From Haladaptatus caseinilyticus (GTDB taxonomy: Archaea > Halobacteriota > Halobacteria > Halobacteriales > Haladaptataceae): 64,000 bases of DNA. Location of the stretch: contig NZ_CP111036.1 of NCBI RefSeq assembly GCF_026248685.1, forward strand, positions 1,550,001 through 1,614,000, read 5' to 3'. A program made the translations under genes and the position numbers. Shown here piece after piece: positions 57,351 through 64,000 of this stretch. Under the pieces are notes generated by a model. That model was not told the DNA's origin, made no database searches, and was given only the letters and a program-made list of their open reading frames with translations. Position 1 is the first letter of the stretch. The number at the start of each line of letters is the position of its first letter.

Positions 57351-57538
57351 TCGGTGAGATTCTGGTTTTTCAGTTCGCGGCGTGATTCGATACGATTCGA
57401 AATGGGTCGCTGAAACGCGGCGTTCGAGGTTGGATGATGAAACACGGCGCTGGGTCGCAAGAATCACCACATCGCCATCGACCGATCCCGCGCGCTTCGA
57501 CCCGGGAGTTAAACCCGACCGCGAGAAACGAACCCGGT

Positions 57539-58441
57539 ATGCAAACGCTTCGAACCCTCCTCGTGGATGCGTTCACCGACGAACCGCTGGCCGGTAACGC
57601 GGCGGGAGTCGTCCCGGACGCCGACGGCCTGACCGACGACCAGATGCAAGCTATCGCCCGCGAACTCTCCGTCAGCGAGACGGCGTTTTTCTCCGAGAGC
57701 GACGACGCGGACCGCAAGGTTCGGTACTTTACCCCGACGACGGAGGTGGACCTCTGTGGGCACGCGACCATCGCCTCGCACGTCCATCTGTTCGATGACG
57801 GGGTCATCTCGCCCGGAACGCATACCCTCGAAACGAACGTCGGCGTACTGGATATCGACGTGGAGGACGACGGCACCGTCTGGATGACCCAAGATGACCT
57901 GGAAATCGAGACGGTCGAGCTGGAGTACGACCGGCTGGGCGATGTGCTGGGGATCGACCCGGCTGCCCTGCAGGATGTCGGTGCGGATATTCCGATGGCG
58001 GTGGCTTCGACCGGACTCCCCTTCCTGATGGTACCCATCAACTTCCTCGAACACGTGAGCGCGGCGGCACCGGAGATGTCCGCAGTCGAAACCCTGTGTG
58101 AAGAAGTCGGTGCGGTCGGACTCTACGCCTTCACGTTCGACGCAATCGGTCTCGAAACGACACTCCACGGACGGATGTTCGCCCCGCTGGCGGGGATTCC
58201 GGAAGATCCCGTCACCGGAACCGCCAGCGGGGCGGTCGGTGCGTATCTGCGTGAGACGGACGCGTTCGACGAATTTCCCGAGGAACTCAGACTCGAACAG
58301 GGCCATTTCGTTGACCGGCCGGGCCTCGTCCGCGTGCGTGTAAGCGAAAACGGTGTACGGGTCGGTGGCCGGGCAACGACGGCATTCGACGGTCGGTTGG
58401 TCGTCCCCGAAGCGGCGGACGACGGTATCATCGAACTGTAA
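57539..58441 (+). CDS. PhzF family isomerase/epimerase
   Basis: The 300 residues match the PhzF family (DAFTDEPLAGNAAGVVPDA at the N-terminus, ELSVSETAFF with the catalytic glutamate near residue 45, DLCGHATIAS near residue 73, DPVTGTASGAVGAYL near the C-terminus). The members are isomerases or related enzymes, named after phenazine synthesis, and most have unknown substrates. The ATG at 57539 is chosen over the longer frame. No phenazine genes are nearby. Confidence 0.9.
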   Translation: MQTLRTLLVDAFTDEPLAGNAAGVVPDADGLTDDQMQAIARELSVSETAFFSESDDADRKVRYFTPTTEVDLCGHATIASHVHLFDDGVISPGTHTLETNVGVLDIDVEDDGTVWMTQDDLEIETVELEYDRLGDVLGIDPAALQDVGADIPMAVASTGLPFLMVPINFLEHVSAAAPEMSAVETLCEEVGAVGLYAFTFDAIGLETTLHGRMFAPLAGIPEDPVTGTASGAVGAYLRETDAFDEFPEELRLEQGHFVDRPGLVRVRVSENGVRVGGRATTAFDGRLVVPEAADDGIIEL

Positions 58442-58573
58442 CGTACCCTTCGATGATCGAAGCGGGATCGGCTTTTGCGACCGTTCGAAAGAATATTCCA
58501 TCTCTGAGTTACTATTCCACGAGGAACTGGTCGGAACATTCTTTATGTGTGTGCTTGTCTCCACCCATACGCA

Positions 58574-60874
58574 ATGGTTGTACTCTGGCTGGATGAAATC
58601 AGTGCAGACGACCTCGAACTGGTCGGTGGCAAAGGTGCGTCGCTCGGTGAGCTTACCGGGGCGGACCTGCCTGTCCCGCCGGGATTCGTCGTGACTGCCG
58701 GGACCTACCGGAAGTTCATCGAGGAGACCGGCATCGCGGACGAGTTGTTCAAGGCTGTCGATGTCGATACCGAGGATTCTGCAGCACTGGCAGAAGCGGA
58801 ATCGCGAGCGGAAGAACTCATTCTCGGAACGGAGATTCCCGACGACATCCGACAGGGAATCCTCGATGCATACGACGATCTCGACGACGGAAAGGCGTTC
58901 GTTGCCGTTCGTTCCTCCGCGACGGCCGAAGACCTTCCCGACGCGTCGTTCGCTGGGCAGCAGGAAACGTTTCTCAACATTACTCGCGACGACCTCGTCG
59001 ATCGCGTGAAACAGTGTTGGGCGTCGCTGTTCACCCAGCGGGCGATCTACTATCGGCAGGAGAAAGGGTTCGACCACGAAATCGTGGATATCGCGGTCGT
59101 GGTGCAGCGCATGGTGGACGCCGAAAAGAGTGGCGTCATGTTCACGAGCCATCCCTCGACCGGCGATAAGAAAATCATCATCGAGGCCGCATGGGGACTC
59201 GGTGAAGCCGTCGTGTCGGGGTCTGTTTCCCCGGACAACTACGTCGTCGACCGCGCGTCGAACGCGACGGAGGACGTCACGATCGCCGACAAGAAGATAA
59301 TGCACACGAAGGACGCGGAGACCGGCGAAACGGTCGAACGCGACGTTTCCGACGACAAACGGAACGCACGTGTGCTCTCGGAGAACGACATCGACCGACT
59401 CGTGGAACTCGGTGAGGAAGTCGAGTCCCACTACGGTACCCCACAGGACGTCGAATGGGCGATCGTCGGTACCGACGTTTTCATGCTGCAATCGCGTCCC
59501 ATCACGACCATCGACGACAACGGATCCATCGAATCGGATACCGCCGAGGGTGTTGCCGACGGAAGCGGCGCGATACAGACCGAGAAGGGCAGCAGCCGTG
59601 AAATCATCGTGAACGGACTGGGTGCAAGCCCTGGTATCGCAAGCGGCCCGGCACGAATCGTCACGAAACTCGACCAACTCGACAAGGTCGGCGACGGCGA
59701 CATCATCGTCACGGAAATGACGACGCCCGACATGGTGCCCGCGATGAAACGCGCCGCAGGAATCATCACGGACGAAGGCGGGATGACCAGCCACGCCGCC
59801 ATCGTCTCGCGGGAACTCGGTGTTCCCGCCGTCGTCGGTTCCAGCAACGCAACCGAGCGACTCGAAGACGGCCAAGTCGTCACGCTCGACGGCGACAAAG
59901 GGACAGTCCGCGAGGGCAAACCCGAGAAGGAACAAGGGCAAGAGCGCGAGCCTATCGAGGACGCTCGTCCGAAGACGCCCGTCAAACCGATGACGGCGAC
60001 GGAAGTCAAAGTCAACGTCTCCATTCCGGAAGCCGCGGAACGCGCCGCCGCGACCGGTGCCGACGGTGTCGGCCTGCTCCGAATGGAGCACATGATCCTA
60101 TCGACCAACAAGACGCCCGCGAAATACATCGAAGACCACGGCGTCGATGCCTACGTCGAGGAAATCGTGGAGGGCATCCGCGGCGTCGCGGAGGAGTTCT
60201 ATCCGCGACCGGTTCGCGTCCGAACGCTCGACGCACCGACCGACGAGTTCCGCCAACTGCAAGGTGGCGATAACGAACCGAAGGAGCACAACCCGATGCT
60301 CGGATGGCGGGGCATCCGCAGAAGCCTCGACAAACCGGACGTGTTCCAGCACGAACTCGACGCCTTCCGCGAACTGTACGAGATGGGCTACGACAACGTC
60401 GAACTCATGCTCCCCCTCGTCAACGACGCGGAGGACGTGCTTCGTGCCAAGGGGTTGATGGCAGAGTCGGGAATCGACCCCGACAAACGCACGTGGGGTG
60501 TGATGATCGAGACTCCTGCCAGCGCGCTTCAAATCGACGAGATGGCTAACGCGGGCATCGACTTCGCCAGTTTCGGCACGAACGACCTCACCCAGTACAC
60601 GCTCGCCGTTGACCGCAACAACGAGAACGTCGCGGGGCGATTCGACGAACTCCACCCCGCCGTTCTCGAACTCATCGGCCAGACCATCGACTGCTGTCGT
60701 GACCACGACATCAACACCAGCATCTGCGGCCAGGCCGGATCGAAACCGGAGATGGTTCGATTCCTGGTCAACCGCGGCGTCTCGTCCATTTCGGCGAACA
60801 TCGACGCGGTACGTGACGTGCAACACGAAGTAAAGCGCGTCGAGCAAAAACTCATGCTCGATTCGGTTCGATAA
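58574..60874 (+). CDS. ppsA: Phosphoenolpyruvate synthase
   Basis: This enzyme converts pyruvate and ATP to phosphoenolpyruvate in gluconeogenesis. The 766 residues have the N-terminal ATP-binding domain (ELVGGKGASLGEL near residue 16, AVRSSATAEDLPDASFAGQQETFLN), the swivelling domain with the phosphohistidine motif GGMTSHAAIVSRELG (His near residue 407) and the C-terminal PEP/pyruvate barrel (FGTNDLTQYTLAVDRNN near residue 672). The ATG at 58574 starts MVVLWLDEI. A T run follows the stop. Confidence 0.96.
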   Translation: MVVLWLDEISADDLELVGGKGASLGELTGADLPVPPGFVVTAGTYRKFIEETGIADELFKAVDVDTEDSAALAEAESRAEELILGTEIPDDIRQGILDAYDDLDDGKAFVAVRSSATAEDLPDASFAGQQETFLNITRDDLVDRVKQCWASLFTQRAIYYRQEKGFDHEIVDIAVVVQRMVDAEKSGVMFTSHPSTGDKKIIIEAAWGLGEAVVSGSVSPDNYVVDRASNATEDVTIADKKIMHTKDAETGETVERDVSDDKRNARVLSENDIDRLVELGEEVESHYGTPQDVEWAIVGTDVFMLQSRPITTIDDNGSIESDTAEGVADGSGAIQTEKGSSREIIVNGLGASPGIASGPARIVTKLDQLDKVGDGDIIVTEMTTPDMVPAMKRAAGIITDEGGMTSHAAIVSRELGVPAVVGSSNATERLEDGQVVTLDGDKGTVREGKPEKEQGQEREPIEDARPKTPVKPMTATEVKVNVSIPEAAERAAATGADGVGLLRMEHMILSTNKTPAKYIEDHGVDAYVEEIVEGIRGVAEEFYPRPVRVRTLDAPTDEFRQLQGGDNEPKEHNPMLGWRGIRRSLDKPDVFQHELDAFRELYEMGYDNVELMLPLVNDAEDVLRAKGLMAESGIDPDKRTWGVMIETPASALQIDEMANAGIDFASFGTNDLTQYTLAVDRNNENVAGRFDELHPAVLELIGQTIDCCRDHDINTSICGQAGSKPEMVRFLVNRGVSSISANIDAVRDVQHEVKRVEQKLMLDSVR

Positions 60875-60889
60875 CCGCTTCGGCTTCCG

Positions 60890-60896
60890 TTTTTTT
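60890..60896 (+). terminator. T run after ppsA
   Basis: Seven T residues start 16 bases after the stop codon, consistent with an archaeal intrinsic terminator. Confidence 0.6.
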
Positions 60897-60949
60897 GCTG
60901 TTTCTACCCTCCGTTATCGTCAGACCGATGTACCCCGATGGTACGTAAA

Positions 60950-60981
60950 TTTATAAATAATATCTGATAAAAGATGTGTGT
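60950..60981 (+). promoter_or_regulatory. Promoter of the lipoprotein gene
   Basis: TTTATAAATA at 60950-60959 is a consensus TATA box, 27 nt before the ATG at 60982. Transcription would start at or near that codon. Confidence 0.7.
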
Positions 60982-62130
60982 ATGAGTCCCCGACCAGCTT
61001 TTGTCCTTCTCACCGCGATGCTCCTCGTCGCAGGGTGCGTTGGGAGTCCGGTCGAAAATACCGGCACTTCATCACCGGCGACGGGAACGACCGAATTCGG
61101 AACGCCATTGACCGAAACTACGACGCAACAAGAATCTACCTTGCCGTCCGGTATCTCCGACGACGGACAGATCAATTCGAGCAATCTCCTCTTCGCTCAC
61201 GAACCAGCGTTGTCGAAGACTGGGTACGAGTTCGAGTACCGGAGTGTCTCCGAAACTGACGGTGAGAAAGCCACCGTTGTGAGCCAGTGGGGTACCGTCG
61301 CCGAGGGTCGAACGTCCTTCGAGAGATACGCCGAATACGCGAGCGATTCATCGCAGAAACGGTATCAAGCACATCTCTGGGCGAACGACACGGTCTTACT
61401 CACGAAACAGGATACCGATGAACAGGTCCGGTACACCGAGCGAATGCAAACCGAACCGCTTCGTCACGAACTTGCCTCGGTCGGAACGTTGACACGGATA
61501 CTCGAGGCGATATTGGGTTCGGGTGAATTCGAAGTCGTGAACACGGACCGTTCCGATGGTCAGTCGCTCGTCACCCTCAGTGCGACTGAACCCACGGATG
61601 AGACACAGTTCGAGAACGTGACTAACTTCGATGCGACGCTCGTTGTCGATTCTTCCGGTCGCGTTCGCGAGTTCCATCGAACGGTCGAAACCGACCGGAT
61701 GCGTCTCGAACAGGACTTCGAACTAACGCTCACCGCAGTTACTTCCGTCGAACGTCCGGAGTGGGCTGAGAAAGCGCGTGCCGCTACCGCTGCGAACATC
61801 GAGGTCGAAACCACAAAGCACGCCATCGAACTCGAACATGCTGGCGGGGAGACGCTCTCCGCCGGTTCGACGGTACGGATCGAACACGACGGCAAAACGC
61901 ACGTTCGCGAATTCGACCGGCCCTTTAAACCGGGAGAACGGTTGTACATATACTACCCAGCCGACGGTAGCGCTCCCGTCCTCGCCGCCGAACCGGCTGC
62001 TGTAGCCGTCGAACGTATCGACGGGTCGTATTCGATGGCCGTTCTCGATTCGAACGGAAACACCGTTACTGCGATGGGTTTGGGTGTCGGTCACAGCGAC
62101 GGAACCGACAGCAGCTCGGAGTCGTCGTAG
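60982..62130 (+). CDS. Sec-type lipoprotein, DUF7537-like
   Basis: The 382 residues start with a Sec signal ending in the lipobox VAGC (C19). A Thr/Ser-rich linker to about residue 65 and a globular part follow. The globular part alternates beta strands in a manner resembling LolA/LppX-like half barrels (YEFEYRSVSETDGEKATVVSQ, LTKQDTDEQVRY). I associate it with haloarchaeal family DUF7537 from memory. It should face the outside of the membrane, with unknown function. The consensus promoter supports the ATG at 60982 rather than the GTG at 60976. Confidence 0.8.
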   Translation: MSPRPAFVLLTAMLLVAGCVGSPVENTGTSSPATGTTEFGTPLTETTTQQESTLPSGISDDGQINSSNLLFAHEPALSKTGYEFEYRSVSETDGEKATVVSQWGTVAEGRTSFERYAEYASDSSQKRYQAHLWANDTVLLTKQDTDEQVRYTERMQTEPLRHELASVGTLTRILEAILGSGEFEVVNTDRSDGQSLVTLSATEPTDETQFENVTNFDATLVVDSSGRVREFHRTVETDRMRLEQDFELTLTAVTSVERPEWAEKARAATAANIEVETTKHAIELEHAGGETLSAGSTVRIEHDGKTHVREFDRPFKPGERLYIYYPADGSAPVLAAEPAAVAVERIDGSYSMAVLDSNGNTVTAMGLGVGHSDGTDSSSESS

Positions 62131-62168
62131 AACGGAACGGATAAACCCGGCGCATCGAATTTTCGGAC

Positions 62169-63221
62169 ATGCAGGTGGCTGCGCCCCAATCATTCCGCCG
62201 GGTCCTTTCCTCGATGTGTACCGAACCCCATCCGGCGGCACGTGACGCCGCGGAACGATTTCTGGCGTCGAATCCGGGCGATCCGACGACATATCCGGCC
62301 GTTTCCGCGCTGGAAGACGAAGCAGTCGGGATGCTGGGCGAGATGACCGGATTGGAAAATCCACACGGCTACATCGCCAGCGGTGGCACCGAAGCCAACA
62401 TTCAGGCGGTTCGGTCAGCGCGAAATCTTGCGACAACGGACACACCGAACGTCGTCGCGCCGAAAAGCGCGCATTTCAGCTTTCAGAAGGCGGCGGACGT
62501 GCTCGGGGTTGAACTGCGACTCGCCGAGGTAGATGCAAACCGGCGGGCGAACCCGGATTCGGTAACCGGAATGGTGGACGAGGACACGGTGCTGGTCGTC
62601 GGAATTGCGGGGACGACCGAATACGGACGAGTCGACCCGATTCCGGCCTTGGCCGATATCGCCCACGATGCAGGCGCATTGCTTCACGTAGACGCAGCGT
62701 GGGGTGGGTTCGTGCTTCCGTTCACCGACTACGAGTGGAACTTCGGCCACGCGGAGGTGGATACGATGGGCATCGATCCGCACAAAATGGGACAGGCGGC
62801 GGTTCCGGCAGGTGGTTTTTTGGCCCGCGAAAAGCGCGTCCTGGACGCGCTGGCGGTCGAAACACCGTATCTCGAATCGACCTCGCAGGCGACGTTGACG
62901 GGCACCCGCAGCGGCGCAGGTGTTGCGAGTGCATGGGCCGCGATGGACGAACTCTGGCCTGCGGGCTACCGCAAGCAGTACGAACGTTCGCAGGCCAACG
63001 CCGAATGGATTGCCGATGCTTTCGAATCCTGCGGCTACGATGTGGTCGACCCCGTTTTGCCGTTGGTCGCGGCCGACGTTCCTCGGGAAACGGTCGAAGC
63101 CCTCCAGTCCCGAGGGTGGCGCGTCTCACCGACCGGGTCGGGCGAACTTAGAATCGTCTGCATGCCACACGTTACTCGTTCGATGCTGGAGTCGTTCGCT
63201 GACGACCTCGAATCGATTTGA
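62169..63221 (+). CDS. mfnA: Aspartate 1-decarboxylase / tyrosine decarboxylase (MfnA)
   Basis: The 350 residues form a PLP-dependent group II decarboxylase. [20 protein letters not shown] near residues 58-77, [13 protein letters not shown] near residues 176-188 and [12 protein letters not shown] with the cofactor lysine K206 are conserved. In archaea the family makes beta-alanine from aspartate or tyramine from tyrosine; haloarchaea lack the methanofuran need, so beta-alanine for coenzyme A is the likelier product. Pantoate kinase and phosphopantothenate synthetase (near 30-31.5 kb) use that product. Confidence 0.92.
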   Translation: MQVAAPQSFRRVLSSMCTEPHPAARDAAERFLASNPGDPTTYPAVSALEDEAVGMLGEMTGLENPHGYIASGGTEANIQAVRSARNLATTDTPNVVAPKSAHFSFQKAADVLGVELRLAEVDANRRANPDSVTGMVDEDTVLVVGIAGTTEYGRVDPIPALADIAHDAGALLHVDAAWGGFVLPFTDYEWNFGHAEVDTMGIDPHKMGQAAVPAGGFLAREKRVLDALAVETPYLESTSQATLTGTRSGAGVASAWAAMDELWPAGYRKQYERSQANAEWIADAFESCGYDVVDPVLPLVAADVPRETVEALQSRGWRVSPTGSGELRIVCMPHVTRSMLESFADDLESI

Positions 63222-63812
63222 TTATTCTTCCGTCTCTTCGACGGGTGCGCCCAGCGCGTTTCGCTTGACGCTTTCGATTCCTTTCTTCGCGGCCTGTTTC
63301 GAGGAGTAGCCCTCGCCACTATCGGCGATGATGTTCCCGTTTCGATGGACGAGTCGCCAGCGCCATTCTCCCGCGTGGTCTTCATACAGTTCGAACGATG
63401 CTTGTGTGGGGGGTCTGAGCGCTTCGACGACGGACCCATCATCCTGCGTGACCGCGATTGGCCACGACTCGGGTTCCGCGGGTTCGGTCGAACCGCTTGG
63501 CAGGTCGGTGAAACGACGTGCGAACTTCGTGAGGGTCGTTCCGTACCGTTCGAGCAGTTCGATCGAAATCTCCTGTTCCAGCAGTGGTGTCCCGTCGCGG
63601 GTTATCGTCAGGCGTTGCCCCGAGCGTTCGCTATCGTGTTCCGATTCTTCCCACTCCCCGTCGCGTCGATACTTCACGGTGAAAGTCACGGCCGCATGGT
63701 CGGCCGTGTATGCGACTTCCATCTGCAGGTTCGGATGGATTCCCACGCGATATTCTCTGTCCGATTGCACACCTTCTTTTTCGAGTCGATTCGGTATGAG
63801 TCTATTTGCCAA
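63222..63812 (-). CDS. DUF1508-domain (YegP-like) protein
   Basis: The 196 residues end with a DUF1508 domain (ASFELYEDHAGEWRWRL, then NGNIIADSGEGYSSKQAAKKGI, residues 136-185). Its role is not established; it may bind or sense small molecules. The N-terminal 130 residues form an acidic domain of unknown type. The start is uncertain: TTG at 63812 or GTG at 63770. It converges with mfnA directly. Confidence 0.75.
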   Translation of the reverse strand: MANRLIPNRLEKEGVQSDREYRVGIHPNLQMEVAYTADHAAVTFTVKYRRDGEWEESEHDSERSGQRLTITRDGTPLLEQEISIELLERYGTTLTKFARRFTDLPSGSTEPAEPESWPIAVTQDDGSVVEALRPPTQASFELYEDHAGEWRWRLVHRNGNIIADSGEGYSSKQAAKKGIESVKRNALGAPVEETEE

Positions 63813-63880
63813 TAGTAATTTCCGTAGACAGATTCGCGATGTTAAAGTTTACATCGGTCGATTACCGAGTGTTTCGTGTG

Positions 63881-64000
63881 CTAGGGAGTCTCGTTTCGTT
63901 CGCCGACCCAATCGCGAATGCTGTCGTCCTCGGGTCGTTCGGATGGTTGGAGGATGCCGTCCAACATGCCACCGGTTGGGCCGGATTGGCACTCATCGCC
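63881..64000 (-). CDS. C-terminus of a gene cut by the window end
   Basis: On the reverse strand the final 39 residues (GDECQSGPTGGMLDGILQPS near the start, ending RNETP, stop TAG at 63881-63883) are in a frame with typical C/G third positions. A cysteine is present near the fragment start. The rest of the gene lies beyond the window, so the family cannot be assigned. Confidence 0.5.
   Translation of the reverse strand, partial: GDECQSGPTGGMLDGILQPSERPEDDSIRDWVGERNETP

Noticed and set aside
57509-60091. An 860-codon open frame antisense to the PhzF and PEP synthase genes
   Set aside because: Strong C/G bias at third positions of the sense genes removes stops on the opposite strand. The antisense protein has no recognisable domain and an arginine/valine/histidine-rich composition unlike haloarchaeal proteins.

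Overview
The window comes from a haloarchaeon. The proteins are very acidic, most genes are leaderless or nearly so with a TATA-like box 22-30 nt upstream, and third codon positions favour C and G. RNA polymerase is split in the archaeal way (B''/B' and A'/A''). Twin-arginine (Tat) signals are used for secretion, and several families known mainly from haloarchaea are present (HalOD1, DUF5611, DUF5781-like, DUF7093-like, DUF7562-like, DUF7518-like). The GC content is moderate for the class. Haladaptatus or a relative is possible, but that is a guess.

Layout. Bases 67-9535 carry the conserved transcription and translation operon rpoH-rpoB2-rpoB1-rpoA1-rpoA2-nusA-rps12-rps7. It is followed by an antisense predicted zinc metalloprotease, then EF-2, a 47-residue zinc-ribbon gene, an ACT-domain protein with homoserine dehydrogenase, EF-1 alpha with rps10, a rhomboid protease and tRNA-Ala(CGC). 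From 17.4 to 18.4 kb lies a small accessory patch. It holds an attachment-site-like repeat of the tRNA 3' end, a truncated acetamidase/formamidase and a candidate structured RNA in front of an Lrp/AsnC regulator. From 19.3 to 25.3 kb is a set of small nucleic-acid and cell-division genes: uracil-DNA glycosylase, an RNB-only exoribonuclease, a zinc protein and a PUA protein in one operon, then a Tat-exported protein, SepF, DUF5611, a zinc-finger protein and a flavin reductase.

From 25.3 to 36.2 kb is central and lipid metabolism: 2-oxoacid:ferredoxin oxidoreductase (korAB), a geranylgeranyl reductase, the two archaeal coenzyme A enzymes (phosphopantothenate synthetase and pantoate kinase), AspRS, an ABC exporter with its own TetR regulator and tandem palindromic operators, and geranylgeranylglyceryl phosphate synthase. 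Topoisomerase I, a membrane histidine kinase, a MATE pump, a Tat-exported lytic transglycosylase, GatB and a lipoprotein follow. From 46.7 kb come the condensin genes (coiled-coil protein, smc, scpA), a class V aminotransferase, a sugar transporter, methylthioadenosine phosphorylase, a phosphoribosyltransferase, a trypsin-like protease, a PhzF protein, PEP synthase, a lipoprotein, aspartate/tyrosine decarboxylase (mfnA) and a DUF1508 protein. The last 120 bases hold the C-terminus of one more gene.

The genes connect in several pathways. MfnA can supply beta-alanine, which joins phosphopantoate from pantoate kinase at the phosphopantothenate synthetase step of CoA synthesis. GGGP synthase and the geranylgeranyl reductase belong to archaeal membrane-lipid synthesis. 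AspRS and GatB can cooperate in making amidated aminoacyl-tRNA.

The most notable signals are an exported murein-hydrolase-like enzyme in a cell expected to have no murein, an XRE-like helix-turn-helix inside the RNA polymerase A' subunit, a set of mutually exclusive hairpins upstream of the Lrp gene, and the double 16-bp palindrome around the promoter of the ABC/TetR operon.
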